Made by a program: the position numbers and the translations under genes. DNA of 64,000 nt. Origin: Nitrososphaeraceae archaeon. Lineage in GTDB: Archaea > Thermoproteota > Nitrososphaeria > Nitrososphaerales > Nitrososphaeraceae. The notes under the pieces are model-generated. The model was not told where the DNA came from. It saw only the letters and a list, made by a program, of their open reading frames with translations, and did no database searches. Where the stretch lies: contig WHTU01000006.1 of assembly GCA_009377575.1 (NCBI GenBank), positions 1 to 64,000 of the forward strand. Reading direction: 5' to 3'. Positions 33,188 to 42,116 of this stretch are shown one piece after another (positions within the stretch are counted from its first letter, which is position 1; each line of letters begins with the position of its first letter).

Positions 33188-34954
33188 GTGTGTTCAATTA
33201 TCGGGTACAAAGGTGAATCTCTCGCTGCTCCTCTTCTAGTGACCTGCTTACAGAAAATGGAGTACCGGGGCTACGACAGTGTAGGAATCGGAACCATTAA
33301 TGATGGCAAGGTAAGTGTCAGGAAAGGGGTAGGGAGGGTCGAAGATGTGGATTCAACTTTACTCTTGAGAATATTGCCCGGCAGAATTGGAATAGGTCAT
33401 ACAAGATGGGCAACACATGGAAGGGTCACAGAAGCTAATGCCCATCCCCATACGTCTTGTAACGGAGAGATCGCAGTTGTACATAATGGAATAATTCAGA
33501 ACTACTCTCAGCTAAAATCACAGCTCTTGATGAAAGGTCATGTTTTCAAGAGCGAAACTGATAGTGAAGTTATTGCTCACCTGCTTGAAGATGATTATAA
33601 AGAGACTGGCGATCTTAGGGGAGCGATCTCGAATACTTCTAAAAAATTGGCTGGCGCGTTTTCCTTCATAGCTGCGTTTAGTGATGGAACTATCGCTGGA
33701 GCTAGATTCGACGAACCTCTCATTGTCGGAATTTCAAAGGATGGGTATTATATTAGCAGCGACGTTGTAGGATTTTTGAATTACACAGACAGAGCTATTT
33801 TTCTAGATAATCGAGATATCGTCATTCTAAAGGGCTCTGGAATGGAAATGATAACTTTCGATGGTGCACCTGTCGTAAGACCAGTAACACAGGTTGCTTG
33901 GGAGTTTGGAGGTATAGACAAAGGAACTTATGCTCATTTCACCATCAAAGAAATTAATGAGCAGGTAGAGACCATTGTTAAATCCGGAAGGGGTCAAGAA
34001 AGCAAGATCGAGGAAGTTAGTGAGATGCTGAAATTGGCTCCGTTTATCTACTTTACTGGAAGCGGGACCAGCTATCACTGTGCATTAGTGGCAAAAAATC
34101 TTCTTGCAAAGTATGGAAAAAGAAAGTCTGATGCCATTGTGTCAAGCGAATTCCAATACCTAGTGAACGATATTGAGCGTGACTCTGTAATTGTGGCCAT
34201 TTCGCAGAGCGGAGAAACGGCAGATGTTCTGGAGGTTATAAAGAAAGCGAAGACACTGGGTTCAAAGATCATCTCTATAGTGAATGTTCCGACTTCGTCC
34301 TTGGCACGTTTGAGTGACGTATCTATTCACATGAACTGTGGGCCAGAGATAGGAGTAGCAGCAACAAAGAGTTTTACTTCACAATTGACTATACTTTATG
34401 CCATAGTAGATAGTTTGTCTGGAGGAGTCATCGGATTGGAGGACCAGAAATATAAATTGCAAAACGCAGTGAAAGAATTAGTCGAAAGACAGAGGCTGAT
34501 TGAGCAGATTGCTGAGGAAATTAAGGATGTTAAAGACATTTATGTATTGGGGAGATCTATTCATTATCCAATAGCGCTTGAAGGAGCTCTGAAGATTAAG
34601 GAATTGAGCTACGTTCATGCGGAAGGAATTCCGGCTGGCGAGCTTAAACACGGACCGCTTGCGCTCATTGATAGAAATAGCTGCATTCTGGTTTTGAATC
34701 CAAATGATTCTACATTTGATGATGTTAAGGCCAACGCTCACGAAATAAAGGCAAGAGGTGCGTCGCTGATTGGTATCGGAAATTCACCGAGTGATGTCTA
34801 TGACCGATTTATAACAATTCCAGAGATGGATGAAGTTTTTTATCCTCTCTTGGAGGTGATACCGTTTCAGATGATAGCATATTACCTAGCACTTGAGAAG
34901 GATGCCAACCCAGATTATCCTCGAAACCTCGCCAAATCAGTAACTGTCAAGTAG
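33188..34954 (+). CDS. glmS: glutamine-fructose-6-phosphate aminotransferase (isomerizing)
   Basis: 588 residues. Converts fructose 6-phosphate and glutamine to glucosamine 6-phosphate for surface glycans and UDP-GlcNAc. The N-terminal Ntn glutaminase needs Cys at residue 2; reading from GTG 33188 gives M-CSIIGYKG, so processing exposes the Cys. ATG 33182 (two codons earlier) and ATG 33119 would bury it. Further glutaminase marks: EYRGYDSVG, GHTRWATHG, NAHPHTSCNG and VVHNGII. Two SIS isomerase domains follow, with GSGTSYHCALVAKN, SQSGETADVLE and the C-terminal YPRNLAKSVTVK. Length matches the family. Expressed from a leaderless promoter at 33154-33162. Confidence 0.96.
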   Translation: MCSIIGYKGESLAAPLLVTCLQKMEYRGYDSVGIGTINDGKVSVRKGVGRVEDVDSTLLLRILPGRIGIGHTRWATHGRVTEANAHPHTSCNGEIAVVHNGIIQNYSQLKSQLLMKGHVFKSETDSEVIAHLLEDDYKETGDLRGAISNTSKKLAGAFSFIAAFSDGTIAGARFDEPLIVGISKDGYYISSDVVGFLNYTDRAIFLDNRDIVILKGSGMEMITFDGAPVVRPVTQVAWEFGGIDKGTYAHFTIKEINEQVETIVKSGRGQESKIEEVSEMLKLAPFIYFTGSGTSYHCALVAKNLLAKYGKRKSDAIVSSEFQYLVNDIERDSVIVAISQSGETADVLEVIKKAKTLGSKIISIVNVPTSSLARLSDVSIHMNCGPEIGVAATKSFTSQLTILYAIVDSLSGGVIGLEDQKYKLQNAVKELVERQRLIEQIAEEIKDVKDIYVLGRSIHYPIALEGALKIKELSYVHAEGIPAGELKHGPLALIDRNSCILVLNPNDSTFDDVKANAHEIKARGASLIGIGNSPSDVYDRFITIPEMDEVFYPLLEVIPFQMIAYYLALEKDANPDYPRNLAKSVTVK

Positions 34955-35026
34955 GAATGATAGAAATAGGAATCTTCAATCAACTTAGCTTTAAATACAG
35001 ATGCAACAATTGACGCCTATAGGACC

Positions 35027-36475
35027 ATGTCCTCCGTTGATAGAGATTACGATATAATAGTTGCTGGTGGGGGGTTGTCTGGCATGATAGCTGCGTGCTC
35101 GGCTGCCCACTACTCAACACAGACGCTAAGAATCTTGGTGGTAGACAGAAATGATTTAGAATCTTTGGGTAGAAAAACACTGACAGGTTGGATTTGTGGT
35201 GACGCAGTCGGTAAGAAGCCTGTCGACTACATGAATAAGAATATAAATATCAGTTGGCAGTATCCTGAAATTGAGCATCCAGTAAGAGGAGTTGTTGCTT
35301 ATTCACCCGATCATGAAACGAAAATCTCCTTTGATGGAGAGGGATATATTTTAAACAGAAAGTTGCTGCCGCAGAAGCAAGCCAGCGACGCCGTATCAAG
35401 AGGAGTTGATCTGAGAGGGAACATTGTGCTCAGAAATCTTGTTACTGATGGGAATATGGTAATTGGAGTTGAAGGCGACGACCTGAAAGAGAGAGTCCCG
35501 TTCAGGAAGACCTCTTCAGTGGTTATCGATTGTACAGGAGTGACCTCGGTCCTGAGAACCAACTTGGCGGTTAATTCCTACATTCAGAGAAAGATAGATA
35601 GAGATGATTTAGAGGCAACGGGCAGATACATATGTACATTTGATGTTGGCATCGATGACAAAACATATTTTGACCCAGAATATTGCATAATCCATTTAGA
35701 CCAAGACATTGCTCCTGGTGGTTATGCATGGGTATTCCCTAAGGGAAGTTCAAAGGCAAATATCGGCTTGGGAGTCCAGCAAAAAGCATTAGATCAAAGA
35801 AATAAGAAAAGCGAGAATAAAGTCAATCTCAAGGCTTTGATAGACAATTATTTGAATTCAAATCCCGCCGTTCACAACCCTAGATTATCAGATGATGATC
35901 ATGATAGCGGGAATTCGTGGGGCACCTGGCAGGTCTCAGTGCGCAGACAGAATGATTGCATGGTGGCAAGTGGGTATCTGCTGGTAGGAGATTCCGCTTG
36001 GATGCCAAAACCCTTAGATGCGGGGGGAATCGGTCCTGCGATTATCGCAGCTACTCTAGCAGGAAAACATGCTGTGAATGCCATACAACGAGGAGATGTA
36101 TCTGAGGCTGGGCTATGGGAGTATAATAAGGACTTTATGGATGAATACGGGTACAAGACGGCTGGCCTTGAGGTGTTTAGACGTATGTTACAAGGGCTTT
36201 CAAATGATCAGATTAATTATGGGATGAAGCATTTTATTTCAAGGTTCGATGTAGAGAAAATAACTAACGGCGAACATCCAGAGTTTGGACTCGTCGGTAA
36301 AATGGGAATCGTGTTTGCAAGCGTGATGAACCAAAAGCTGGCGTCTTCTTTGAAGAGGACAGCAGAAGTAAATGCGTTGCTTGTCAAACATTATAATGAC
36401 TATCCCAGTAATCCAGACGGCTTTACCGAGTGGCAAAATGACCTGATGAGGATCATGGAAAATCCGCTAAAATGA
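35027..36475 (+). CDS. FAD-dependent geranylgeranyl reductase-family protein
   Basis: 482 residues. N-terminal dinucleotide-binding motif DIIVAGGGLSGMIAA with VVDRN ending the second strand, a TGWICGDAVG loop, the superfamily's YAWVFPKGSSKANIGLG motif (Y-x-W-x-F-P, about 240-258), and the FAD-binding DSAWMPKPLDAGGIGPA near 330. Geranylgeranyl reductases saturate the isoprenoid chains of archaeal lipids or of quinones. A second, shorter member lies at 39447-40646, so the two probably have different substrates, for example lipids and menaquinone (inference). Starts ATG 72 bp after glmS. Confidence 0.88.
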   Translation: MSSVDRDYDIIVAGGGLSGMIAACSAAHYSTQTLRILVVDRNDLESLGRKTLTGWICGDAVGKKPVDYMNKNINISWQYPEIEHPVRGVVAYSPDHETKISFDGEGYILNRKLLPQKQASDAVSRGVDLRGNIVLRNLVTDGNMVIGVEGDDLKERVPFRKTSSVVIDCTGVTSVLRTNLAVNSYIQRKIDRDDLEATGRYICTFDVGIDDKTYFDPEYCIIHLDQDIAPGGYAWVFPKGSSKANIGLGVQQKALDQRNKKSENKVNLKALIDNYLNSNPAVHNPRLSDDDHDSGNSWGTWQVSVRRQNDCMVASGYLLVGDSAWMPKPLDAGGIGPAIIAATLAGKHAVNAIQRGDVSEAGLWEYNKDFMDEYGYKTAGLEVFRRMLQGLSNDQINYGMKHFISRFDVEKITNGEHPEFGLVGKMGIVFASVMNQKLASSLKRTAEVNALLVKHYNDYPSNPDGFTEWQNDLMRIMENPLK

Positions 36476-36530
36476 TTTGATGTCTATTGGATCTGTGATC
36501 AAAGAGATCTGTAGCTGAAAATGCGTATTT

Positions 36531-37169
36531 TTACTTTACAGATCCAAATCGCTTCTCCAGGATATCCATTTTTTTGATGAGCAAGTTCCTACTCGATTCC
36601 TCCGTGAGCGATGATCTCACATTTTCGATCAGTAGCTTGGCTACGTCTAACTTCCTTCTGATGCCTGGAACGATGTTGTCGTAAACTGAAAATGGATAAA
36701 TTGAACTGTATAGATCTTCCATCAAAGCAAATAAGCCCAATGCATCAGTAGTCCGTTCTGACCGCAAGTTGTCATAAATCATTCGCTTTATTTCACCTAT
36801 AGAGTCTAATAGACCCAGAAGGTACGACGAGGTTGAAACATTGAGTTCCTCGATCCCAGCAAGGTGGGTCTTTTCATATACGCATTTAAGTTGGTATGCC
36901 TCGACTAACTCTTGCTCAGCATTCAAAAGATATCGTTCAAGGTCACCTTTGACGTGTGTCCTGAGAGAACATAAATCTGCTTGAGCTTCATCAAGGAGTT
37001 TGGCGGCTTCCTCGCATCTCCCTCGATGTAATGCCATAATAGATTTGCTGCAATTTATGATCATGCCCCTTGTCCCTTTGATAAGGGTTTCCCGTCTGTG
37101 CTCGACATCATCAAGCTCTGATGAGATCTTTTTTAATGTAACCTTCACATTCTCAACTGTCATGGTCAT
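36531..37169 (-). CDS. translin-family protein
   Basis: 212 residues, entirely helical. Matches the archaeal translin family (COG2178): SSELDDVEHRRETLIKGTRGMI, AKLLDEAQADLCSL, EQELVEAYQLKCVYE, YLLGLLDSIGEIKRMIYDNLR and GLFALMEDLYSSIYPF. The glutamates in LVEAYQL and LLDSIGEI helices are positions where family members can hold nuclease metal ions. Family members bind single-stranded nucleic acids; the cellular job in archaea is not established. Divergent from UPF0147 with an 81-bp gap. Confidence 0.85.
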   Translation of the reverse strand: MTMTVENVKVTLKKISSELDDVEHRRETLIKGTRGMIINCSKSIMALHRGRCEEAAKLLDEAQADLCSLRTHVKGDLERYLLNAEQELVEAYQLKCVYEKTHLAGIEELNVSTSSYLLGLLDSIGEIKRMIYDNLRSERTTDALGLFALMEDLYSSIYPFSVYDNIVPGIRRKLDVAKLLIENVRSSLTEESSRNLLIKKMDILEKRFGSVK

Positions 37170-37250
37170 TATTTTTTAGTATAGGTTAAACAGCCTAATA
37201 ATTCCTTACGGACTAAAGCAAATAATGGGGAACATTTTATTAGCCTGTAT

Positions 37251-37541
37251 ATGAGCGCACGTAAAAAAGAAGAGAAGGAAAAAGTTAACCACGAAAAACT
37301 GTCAAAAGCCATCTCGACTTTGGATACAATAATTAAGAATAGAGATATACAGAGGAATACTAGAAATCTCGTAAAAGACGTTTTAACAACGTTGAAAGAA
37401 GAAAAATCTGGTACTATCACAGTTAGGGCAGCTAATGCACTTAGTATGCTTGACGGCCTGACTCAAAATAGACAGATGGAATCTCATATAAGGACAATGC
37501 TCTGGCAAGTGGTCTCTACCTTGGAAAGCATCAGAGAATGA
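37251..37541 (+). CDS. UPF0147 family protein
   Basis: 96 residues, ATG start. Matches the archaeal UPF0147 family: a lysine/glutamate-rich front, then IRNxxRNLVKDVLTTLK-type and SGTITVRAANALSMLDGLTQ segments and a last helix LWQVVSTLESIRE. All-helical, no cofactor motif, function unknown in all archaea. A TTTTATTA TATA-like element lies about 20 bp before the ATG. The heme O synthase gene follows 70 bp downstream. Confidence 0.88.
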   Translation: MSARKKEEKEKVNHEKLSKAISTLDTIIKNRDIQRNTRNLVKDVLTTLKEEKSGTITVRAANALSMLDGLTQNRQMESHIRTMLWQVVSTLESIRE

Positions 37542-37611
37542 ACTAACAAAGGATTGCCGAGAGACCAGGAAGTCCTATGCTGGGGCCATTTCGAGTAGGC
37601 GAATGAGTTAA

Positions 37612-38538
37612 ATGGTAGAATGGGTGAGAGCTCACCTAAGGTTCAAAAATGTGGCTGTAAGAGAGTATGTGGAAGTATCAAAACCCAGGATTGTAGTAGT
37701 TCTAATTATTACGGCAATAACCTCAATGCTGGCGGCGAGCAGATTCGATAATACTCCGGAGGTGGGTTGGGATATTTCAATGTGGAATCTCTTGTTCTTG
37801 ATCATCTCTGGTACCTTAGCATCAGCGGGCTCTAGTGCTTTGAACCACTATTACGACAGAGATATTGACAAGGTCATGCAACGAACATCTAAAAGGCCGA
37901 TTCCTTCAGGTAGATTACCGCCTCAAAGGGTGCTATTTTACGGACTTCTGCTTTGTATGGTTTCTGTTGTTCTCGCGATCTTGACATTAAATTTGGTGTC
38001 AGCAGGAATGATCGCTCTGGGAATATTCATTTATGTAGTCATTTATACAATTTGGCTCAAGCGGAACAATCCATCAAATATAGTAATTGGCGGTTTTGCA
38101 GGAAGTGCTGCTTCAATGGCAGGGTGGTCTGCTGCGACAGGTTCTATAGATCTGTTAGGATTTCTGGTAGGATTATTGGTATTTTTATGGACACCCGCAC
38201 ACTTTTGGTGTTTGGCCATCAAGGCTCGGGAAGAATATCTTACCGTAAATGTTCCAATGCTGCCTGTGTTGATTGGAAACCAGAAAACGGCAACATATAT
38301 TTTTTACAATACTGCACTGTTATTACCTTACTCTTTATCTCTCTATTTCTTTGGACTTGGAGTATTGTATACAGTTATAGCATCTATTGCTGGTTCGCTG
38401 ATGCTAATTTATCACTATAAACTGGTGAAAGAGCCAACCCCTGATTTCGCTTGGAAAGCTTACAAGGTCACTGCACCCTATTTAGTGGTAATATTTGTAG
38501 GTATTGCTTTGGATGCGCTCTTCTATGTGAGGTTCTGA
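37612..38538 (+). CDS. ctaB: protoheme IX farnesyltransferase (heme O synthase)
   Basis: 308-residue UbiA-superfamily prenyltransferase with about nine membrane helices. It adds a farnesyl-type chain to heme b, giving heme O for terminal oxidases. The signature NHYYDRDIDKVMQRT (about residues 82-96) followed by KRPIPSGRL is diagnostic for CtaB/CyoE; the second Asp-rich region is around the KAREEYLTVNVPMLPVLIG loop (about 200-218). Starts ATG 37612; the first 25 residues are basic and cytoplasmic. No CtaA-like gene is in the window. Confidence 0.94.
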   Translation: MVEWVRAHLRFKNVAVREYVEVSKPRIVVVLIITAITSMLAASRFDNTPEVGWDISMWNLLFLIISGTLASAGSSALNHYYDRDIDKVMQRTSKRPIPSGRLPPQRVLFYGLLLCMVSVVLAILTLNLVSAGMIALGIFIYVVIYTIWLKRNNPSNIVIGGFAGSAASMAGWSAATGSIDLLGFLVGLLVFLWTPAHFWCLAIKAREEYLTVNVPMLPVLIGNQKTATYIFYNTALLLPYSLSLYFFGLGVLYTVIASIAGSLMLIYHYKLVKEPTPDFAWKAYKVTAPYLVVIFVGIALDALFYVRF

Positions 38539-38935
38539 TTCACAAACAATTCGCATCCAAAGACGCCCGAATTTGAACACTGATATCTTTTCTTTTTCGT
38601 CGCTTGGCTTGCTATCCTCCCTAATACTATGCTTCAAATTCATTACGCCTGATTAGTTGACTTGTTGGTGCAAAGCCATTTTGAAAACGTATATTCCAGG
38701 TTGGCTTGTCGTCTCGAATAAAGCTATCTTAGTAAGGTCGGAGATATGCAAAACTGAAACTATCCGCTGTCTCGTTCTTGGGAAATAAGCTTACCCTCGC
38801 TAGTCCAACTCAATTTGAGGCATCTGCATTTTTGTGAGCTCTGCCGGAGATTTGATTCCGGGTCCGCTTCGATTTATTTTGATGGATTCCTAGTCAATAC
38901 GCTGGTTTAATATGGGGGATTACTGAATGCAGGAT
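38539..38935. other. 397-bp stretch without a supportable gene
   Basis: Convergent spacer between ctaB and aEF1-beta. A CCGGA/TCCGG hairpin with an 8-nt loop is at about 38849-38866. It resembles a T-arm but no tRNA can be folded around it. No ORF of interest. Confidence 0.5.
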
Positions 38936-39217
38936 TTACTTTATCTGTACCGATCTTCTGCTCATGGCCACTACCTCAAATTGTCCAACGCCATGAGTAC
39001 TCTCAAGAAAATGCTCCAGTTTATCCATCTGGCCCTCGCTATCATCCATGATGAAATCAATCAAAAGTGAGAATAATCCGAAGGCAACTGGCTCTTTAGT
39101 GACAGAATTCAATTCCATTCCCGACGGAATAGTATCTGAAAGCATTTTGGAAACTTCGTCTAGATTTGTTTCTGCATCGGAGGGCAAAATCTTAACACGG
39201 ACAACTAGTCTCGACAT
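38936..39217 (-). CDS. ef1b: translation elongation factor 1-beta
   Basis: 93 residues, the usual archaeal length. Nucleotide exchange factor for aEF1-alpha. RLVVRVKILPSDAETNLDEV at the start, VAFGLFSLLIDFIMDD in the core, and VGQFEVVAMSR near the end. It follows a zinc-ribbon gene by 6 bp, a pairing conserved across archaea, so the two are cotranscribed. Confidence 0.95.
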   Translation of the reverse strand: MSRLVVRVKILPSDAETNLDEVSKMLSDTIPSGMELNSVTKEPVAFGLFSLLIDFIMDDSEGQMDKLEHFLESTHGVGQFEVVAMSRRSVQIK

Positions 39218-39223
39218 TTCTAA

Positions 39224-39403
39224 TCAAGGTCCTTCGAATCCGCATCCTACGCACTTGTATATCCTTGCGAATTCTCTACAGCTCTCGCATCTCCAAACTA
39301 GTACATAACCACAACTGGGGCAATAAAACTTAACGCACTCATCATTTGGCATAATGGGGCGACCACATGATGTGCATACGGGCAATTGTAATGAAGTTGG
39401 CAT
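39224..39403 (-). CDS. small zinc-ribbon protein (59 aa), partner gene of aEF1-beta
   Basis: ATG start, TGA stop. Eight cysteines in four CxxC pairs: CTSC (10-13), CPSC (28-31), CESC (39-42) and CVGC (51-54), with a central YCPSCGYVLVWRCESC. Matches the archaeal DUF1610/HVO_2753-type two-zinc protein usually found next to aEF1-beta. Predicted to bind RNA or ribosome-associated factors. The gene is short and overlooked by length-based gene finding. Confidence 0.9.
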   Translation of the reverse strand: MPTSLQLPVCTSCGRPIMPNDECVKFYCPSCGYVLVWRCESCREFARIYKCVGCGFEGP

Positions 39404-39446
39404 TGATATTCTCTAGTATGGTTTCACCACGGGATTTATACCTTGC

Positions 39447-40646
39447 TCATTGTGCCTTCCTTAATTTGCTTTCAAGTAGACCCTTAACTATCCTGGAGGT
39501 AGACTTTGCATTAAGAATCAATGAAAGAGGAGCTGAATGAAAGTCGAATTCCGCGTTCTGAGAGATTCGCGATAAAGTTGATTGGGAGACGGTGGAAAAT
39601 ATTTCATCAAGAGCCTTGTTATCCAAGTGTTCGAATACCTTCCGAGCCAGCATCAACTTTTTGAATTCGAACCCAAATAGGGAGTGCCATTCGTTAGGGT
39701 AATTGCCGAGAAACGAGTCATCTCCTGCCTCAATCGCGTTTACGATTGCCCTGCCAGCAAGAAGACCTCCCATTCCTGAACTTAAAATGCCCCCTGCAGT
39801 TGTTGGCTTTGTTTGGCCAGCAGCATCCCCGACGATCAAGGACCTATGTCCGTCGATAAAATTTCTTATAGGTCCAGATATGTAAATAGGAGCATATATC
39901 TTTCTGGATATCGAATATGACGAACCTTTCGATTCAAGAAACGAATTAATGGAATTTACTATATTGATGTCTTTACCTGCTACACCTATTTTCGCCTTGT
40001 TCTCTCCTAACGGAATTATCCAAGCGAAAAAACCTGGATATTTGTCTGAATCAAAGTACAGCTCAACGGTATCAGGGTCGATCCAAGGGGCGAATACTTC
40101 GTACTGTCCTGACGGCAATATTCCAGTTCGATGCCTACTTATCAGCGATGACAAGCCTCTGGCATCCACAAAATACTTGCAGTACACTGTTCCTTCCACG
40201 GTGTGTACACCGAAAGTGTAACCATCTTCGAAGTTATTATCTCGTGTTTCGCCTGGCTTGGGACCAACCGAGACGGTCTTCATAGAACACATCGTTGCTA
40301 TTTCGACGCCAAGCTTCTGAGCTTGAAAAGCGATTTGCTTATCCAATTCCCTCCTATCGATGGCTACCACATCCTGGAGTCGTGCATCAACTACAAAAGA
40401 AGCGGATTTCGAATAAATTTTGGCTCGAGTAATATAGTTTCTAAATGACCTGGACGAAGGGACTATACCTAGCTTTCGTAACCCGCTAAGGCTCACTAAA
40501 CCTCCGCAGTGTTCAGGAGTGCCGATTTCGTGGTCAGCTTCGATGACCTTAACTGAAATCGACGACCTTGAACCTATTTCTCGAGCTGTCAATAGTCCTG
40601 AAAGACTTCCTCCTACTACTACTACGTCATACTTGGTTCGGTTCAA
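39447..40646 (-). CDS. geranylgeranyl reductase (archaeal lipid saturation)
   Basis: 399-residue FAD enzyme. DVVVVGGSLSGLLTAREIG (about 6-24) binds the ADP part of FAD; the EHCGGLVSLSGL loop with Cys (about 47) is characteristic of archaeal digeranylgeranylglycerophospholipid reductases; GDAAGQTKPTTAGGI (about 273-287) closes the FAD site. The superfamily's YxWxFP motif is modified here to FFAWIIPLGENKAKIGVAG. Length fits the lipid reductase better than the larger paralogue at 35027-36475. Divergent from pth2. Confidence 0.9.
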   Translation of the reverse strand: MNRTKYDVVVVGGSLSGLLTAREIGSRSSISVKVIEADHEIGTPEHCGGLVSLSGLRKLGIVPSSRSFRNYITRAKIYSKSASFVVDARLQDVVAIDRRELDKQIAFQAQKLGVEIATMCSMKTVSVGPKPGETRDNNFEDGYTFGVHTVEGTVYCKYFVDARGLSSLISRHRTGILPSGQYEVFAPWIDPDTVELYFDSDKYPGFFAWIIPLGENKAKIGVAGKDINIVNSINSFLESKGSSYSISRKIYAPIYISGPIRNFIDGHRSLIVGDAAGQTKPTTAGGILSSGMGGLLAGRAIVNAIEAGDDSFLGNYPNEWHSLFGFEFKKLMLARKVFEHLDNKALDEIFSTVSQSTLSRISQNAEFDFHSAPLSLILNAKSTSRIVKGLLESKLRKAQ

Positions 40647-40705
40647 TACCTCGTATTGGAAATAAATATCTCGATTTATTAATCAAGCTAAGGTCGTACG
40701 AATAA

Positions 40706-41059
40706 TTGGAATTTAAACAGGTAATAGTAGTAAGAAAGGAGCTTCGAATGGGCATCGGGAAGCTATCTGCCCAAGTTGCTCATGCAGCTGTGTCTGGAGC
40801 AGAGCAAGTAATGACGAGCAATCCTGCATGGTTTATGAAATGGTTCAACTCCGGTCAGGCAAAAATCGTTGTCAAAGTTCATTCTCTTGAGGATCTACAC
40901 AACATTAAGAGGAAGGCACAAATTTCAGGTCTTCCAGTGGTTCAGGTACAAGATAGCGGATTAACTCAAATCCCCACCGGAACCATAACATGCCTGGGAA
41001 TCGGACCAGCACCATCGACAATGATTGATAGAATAACAAAGGACTTGAAACTATTATAG
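40706..41059 (+). CDS. pth2: peptidyl-tRNA hydrolase (Pth2)
   Basis: 117 residues, TTG start. Releases tRNA from stalled peptidyl-tRNAs. Pth2 marks: FKQVIVVRKELRMGIGKLSAQVAHAAV (catalytic His in the AQVAHA turn), KIVVKVHSLEDL, VQDSGLTQIPTGTITCLGIGP with the DAGxTQ-like loop (Gly to Ser-Gly shift aside). Typical length. Confidence 0.96.
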   Translation: MEFKQVIVVRKELRMGIGKLSAQVAHAAVSGAEQVMTSNPAWFMKWFNSGQAKIVVKVHSLEDLHNIKRKAQISGLPVVQVQDSGLTQIPTGTITCLGIGPAPSTMIDRITKDLKLL

Positions 41060-41231
41060 GAAGGATATCCCCGGATACAATGATTTGGATCGAAATTGTT
41101 ACTCATCCAATGAAGCATGATCCACCTGTATATCCTGTGTATCATGACCTAAGATGATCTACATGACTCAGATAGTAATTGTCGTATGTTTTTTTTTGTT
41201 GTTTGGAAGATGCGAACGCATAATATTAAGA

Positions 41232-41726
41232 TTACATATCGGCTAATTTTCTAATTCGCGTTATCCATGATGAATCGTCATCATTCTCGATATTCCATCT
41301 GTTATTTTCAGGTAGATACTTTCCTCGTCCGCTGTGATCAAAGGCATTGTGAATTTTGTTTTTCTCAGCTGTCTTATTAATAGAATTTTTGTCACCGCTC
41401 GTAGAACTTGACATCTTATTGACTGACTCACCCGAATTGGATGAGCCTTCAATAGATAATGAATCAGATGTTTTTACCCTTAATTCCTCGTAGTCAGGGG
41501 TAGGAGTCGCATCTATTTGGTTGAAGCTTGTGCGAACATCAAAATGTGGGCCTAAACGGTTTGCAGGAGAATCTGAAAAACTCTCTTTAAGCAATTCCAT
41601 TTTGCCTGTCAATTGGCCCTTTCCAAATTCAGAAAAACCATGCTCCTGGAGGAATGGCATGTATTTCATCATTATACTGAAATCTACAAGTCTCTTACTC
41701 ACTTCTTCTGACGTGAAAGCGCTCAT
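41232..41726 (-). CDS. unknown protein with a short folded front and disordered rear (164 aa)
   Basis: ATG start. Residues 1-50 look helical and folded (EEVSKRLVDFSIMMKYMPFLQEHGF); residues 55-150 are Ser/Asn/Asp/Lys-rich and probably disordered, ending in a Trp-containing ITRIRKLADM helix. No domain recognised. The N-terminal part has protein-like periodicity, which is why I accept the frame. Isolated between two spacers. Confidence 0.6.
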   Translation of the reverse strand: MSAFTSEEVSKRLVDFSIMMKYMPFLQEHGFSEFGKGQLTGKMELLKESFSDSPANRLGPHFDVRTSFNQIDATPTPDYEELRVKTSDSLSIEGSSNSGESVNKMSSSTSGDKNSINKTAEKNKIHNAFDHSGRGKYLPENNRWNIENDDDSSWITRIRKLADM

Positions 41727-42116
41727 TAAACTATGAGCCTATGCAGCAACTTAAATATCCTAAAGTTCATTGTAGTTGTTAAGCAGAAGCAATAAAGCTG
41801 ATACCGTTCCATATTGCCACCTGAATTACGGTTCGGAAACGACTTGGGGTTTTGGTTATCCTCCTCGTGATATAGACAGCCCTCTTTCTAAGATAGACTA
41901 CTAACAGTGGCGCAAGACAAGGGAAACTAATTCACTTGCTGCAGAAAAAATTTTGTATCTAATAATTGTTTGAAATTCAGAAAATAAGAGCACAAACAGC
42001 AAATATTTCGTCATTTCGCAGGAAAAACCAGACCATGCACGCCGTTTTACCGCGCAGTGTCAACAGGCATCTTCGATGGATTTATTAACATGACACCGTG
42101 CTAGTCAGTAGAATCC
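41727..42116. other. 390-bp stretch without a supportable gene
   Basis: Divergent spacer. The right end holds a TTTATTAAC TATA-like element near 42078 for the fumarase/aspartase gene. Nothing else recognised. Confidence 0.5.

Noticed and set aside
38820-38890. Possible tRNA suggested by a T-arm-like hairpin
   Set aside because: No acceptor, D or anticodon arm can be paired around it on either strand.
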